Source: Chitinophagaceae bacterium (GTDB lineage: Bacteria; Bacteroidota; Bacteroidia; Chitinophagales; Chitinophagaceae). From it: DNA of 7,087 bases. The notes beneath the pieces were generated by a model. The model was not told the origin of the DNA and ran no database searches. It was given only the letters and a program-made list of their open reading frames with translations. Below are positions 6,676 through 7,087 of this stretch, piece by piece. The first letter of the stretch is position 1. Each line of letters starts with the position of its first letter. The position numbers and the translations under genes were made by a program. Where the stretch lies: the NCBI GenBank assembly GCA_947378615.1, contig CANCKV010000161.1:1-7087 (forward strand), read 5' to 3'.

Positions 6676-6692
6676 TAGATATTAGTCAGCCG

Positions 6693-6785
6693 TGGGGTGG
6701 TGGGTGGGCTTAGGTGTTGAGCATAGTTATTTGCTGATGTATTTAGGTGAAGCCGATAAGAATTCCGTCCGCTGGGGTGGGTGGG
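6693..6785 (+). other. Pair of G-rich tracts (possible G-quadruplex-forming)
   Basis: Two similar G-rich tracts stand out from the AT-rich surroundings: GGGGTGGTGGGTGGG near 6694-6708 and GGGGTGGGTGGG at 6774-6785, the latter directly abutting repeat B. Each has three runs of at least three G plus a shorter run, so a full three-tier quadruplex is not guaranteed within one tract, but two-tier or combined structures are possible. Function unknown. Confidence 0.4.
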
Positions 6786-6875
6786 CTGTGCGTTGGCACA
6801 AGGCAGGCTCTTTTGCAAGGTTGGCTTCTGTGTGTTGGCTTTGTGTGCCTTGCAAATGTGCCTGACTTGGTGCGT
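6786..6875 (+). repeat. Repeat B, right copy (90 bp, long hairpin)
   Basis: This is the second copy of B, 87 of 90 identical to 403-492 and in the same orientation. Stem arms are 6796-6820 and 6848-6873, with the loop at 6821-6847. In this copy the loop is clearly two near-identical units, TTGGCTTCTGTGTG and TTGGCTTTGTGTG. All three differences from the left copy fall in the loop, while the stem is unchanged, as expected if the fold or the stem sequence is under constraint, or if the copies are recent. Confidence 0.9.
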
Positions 6876-6939
6876 GGGGTCGTGTCGGCAAAATCTTGGA
6901 TGCTTAAATGTTTGCAGGATGTCGTTTAGGGTGACGTAC

Positions 6940-7081
6940 AACGAATGAGTGTTTGGGAAGGTGCTTGACAAGAATGTTCGGTCTGCCGATGGACAATTGC
7001 TAAATTCTTGTTCCATTGCTTAATTCTTGCTCAATTGTCTCATAGTGTTAGGTCTGCCGAAACTACTGCTAAAAGAAAGCA
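6940..7081 (+). repeat. Repeat A, right copy (142 bp, reaches window edge)
   Basis: This is the second copy of A, 137 of 142 identical to 148-289, ungapped and in the same orientation. The inverted pair is slightly better here: GACAATTG (6992-6999) and CAATTGTC (7032-7039) are perfect 8-bp arms around the 19-bp tandem duplication (6996-7014 and 7015-7033). The six bases after 7081 match the left copy at four positions, so the repeat may continue past the window. Its left boundary follows an unrelated 64-bp spacer after B. Confidence 0.9.
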
Positions 7082-7087
7082 CTATTG

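Larger units (their letters stand above)
6614..7087. other. Gene-free region upstream of the xre-mod-res operon
   Basis: This stretch of about 470 bp up to the window edge contains the operon promoter, a 15-bp palindrome (6661-6675), two G-rich tracts (about 6693-6709 and 6774-6785), repeat B (6786-6875), a 64-bp unassigned spacer (6876-6939) and repeat A (6940-7081). A minus-strand frame of 123 codons spans 6645-7016, but it lies mostly in the repeats and ends in low-complexity translation of the G-rich tracts, so I do not call it a gene. The next gene to the right is not in view. Confidence 0.7.

Noticed and set aside
325..7016. Minus-strand frames across both B copies (325-516 and 6645-7016) sharing a segment beginning PTHQVRHICKAHKA
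   Set aside because: The shared 30-odd residues coincide exactly with repeat B, the flanking translations are unrelated, and the left one overlaps the end of res. The similarity is explained by the DNA hairpin repeat rather than by a protein.

Overview
The window is an AT-rich defence locus, most likely from a member of the Bacteroidota (flavobacterial, sphingobacterial or chitinophagal type). The evidence is a good Bacteroidota-type promoter (TTTG, 20 nt, TAAATTTG) in front of the operon, no strong Shine-Dalgarno sites, and Lys/Asn/Ile-rich proteins. No species marker is present, so this assignment is an inference.

The core is a compact three-gene operon on the minus strand, read right to left: a small XRE-family regulator (start 6588), a 936-residue type III-like adenine methyltransferase, Mod (start 6274), and a 987-residue helicase-endonuclease, Res (start 3460). 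The gaps between the genes are 2 and 3 nt, so they are almost certainly co-transcribed and translationally coupled. Together they look like a regulated long-form type III restriction-modification system. Mod gives specificity and self-protection, Res translocates and cuts, and the XRE protein is probably a controller (C-protein-like) regulator. Paired inverted repeats built from the half-site TTGACA/TGTCAA cover the end of the -10-like box, the predicted transcription start and the xre start codon, as expected for autoregulation.

A second defence-type gene begins at the left edge on the same strand. The first 33 codons (100 down to 1) match the start of DUF262/GmrSD-like proteins, including the motif FLPAIQREFVW. 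The rest lies outside the window.

The operon is bracketed by two families of non-coding repeats. Element A (142 bp, copies at 148-289 and 6940-7081, 5 mismatches) and element B (90 bp, copies at 403-492 and 6786-6875, 3 mismatches) occur once on each side, all in the same orientation but in mirrored order: A-B-[xre-mod-res]-B-A. B folds into a long imperfect hairpin with a near-tandem repeat in its loop, and its left copy starts 4 bp after the res stop codon. A contains a 19-bp tandem duplication inside an inverted repeat. No transposase, integrase, tRNA or CRISPR array was seen. The repeats look like an interspersed genomic family into which defence modules have been placed, and they are the least explained part of the window.

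The gene-free stretches are 101-496 (A, B and unassigned spacer) and 6589-7087 (operators, promoter, a further palindrome, two G-rich tracts, B and A).
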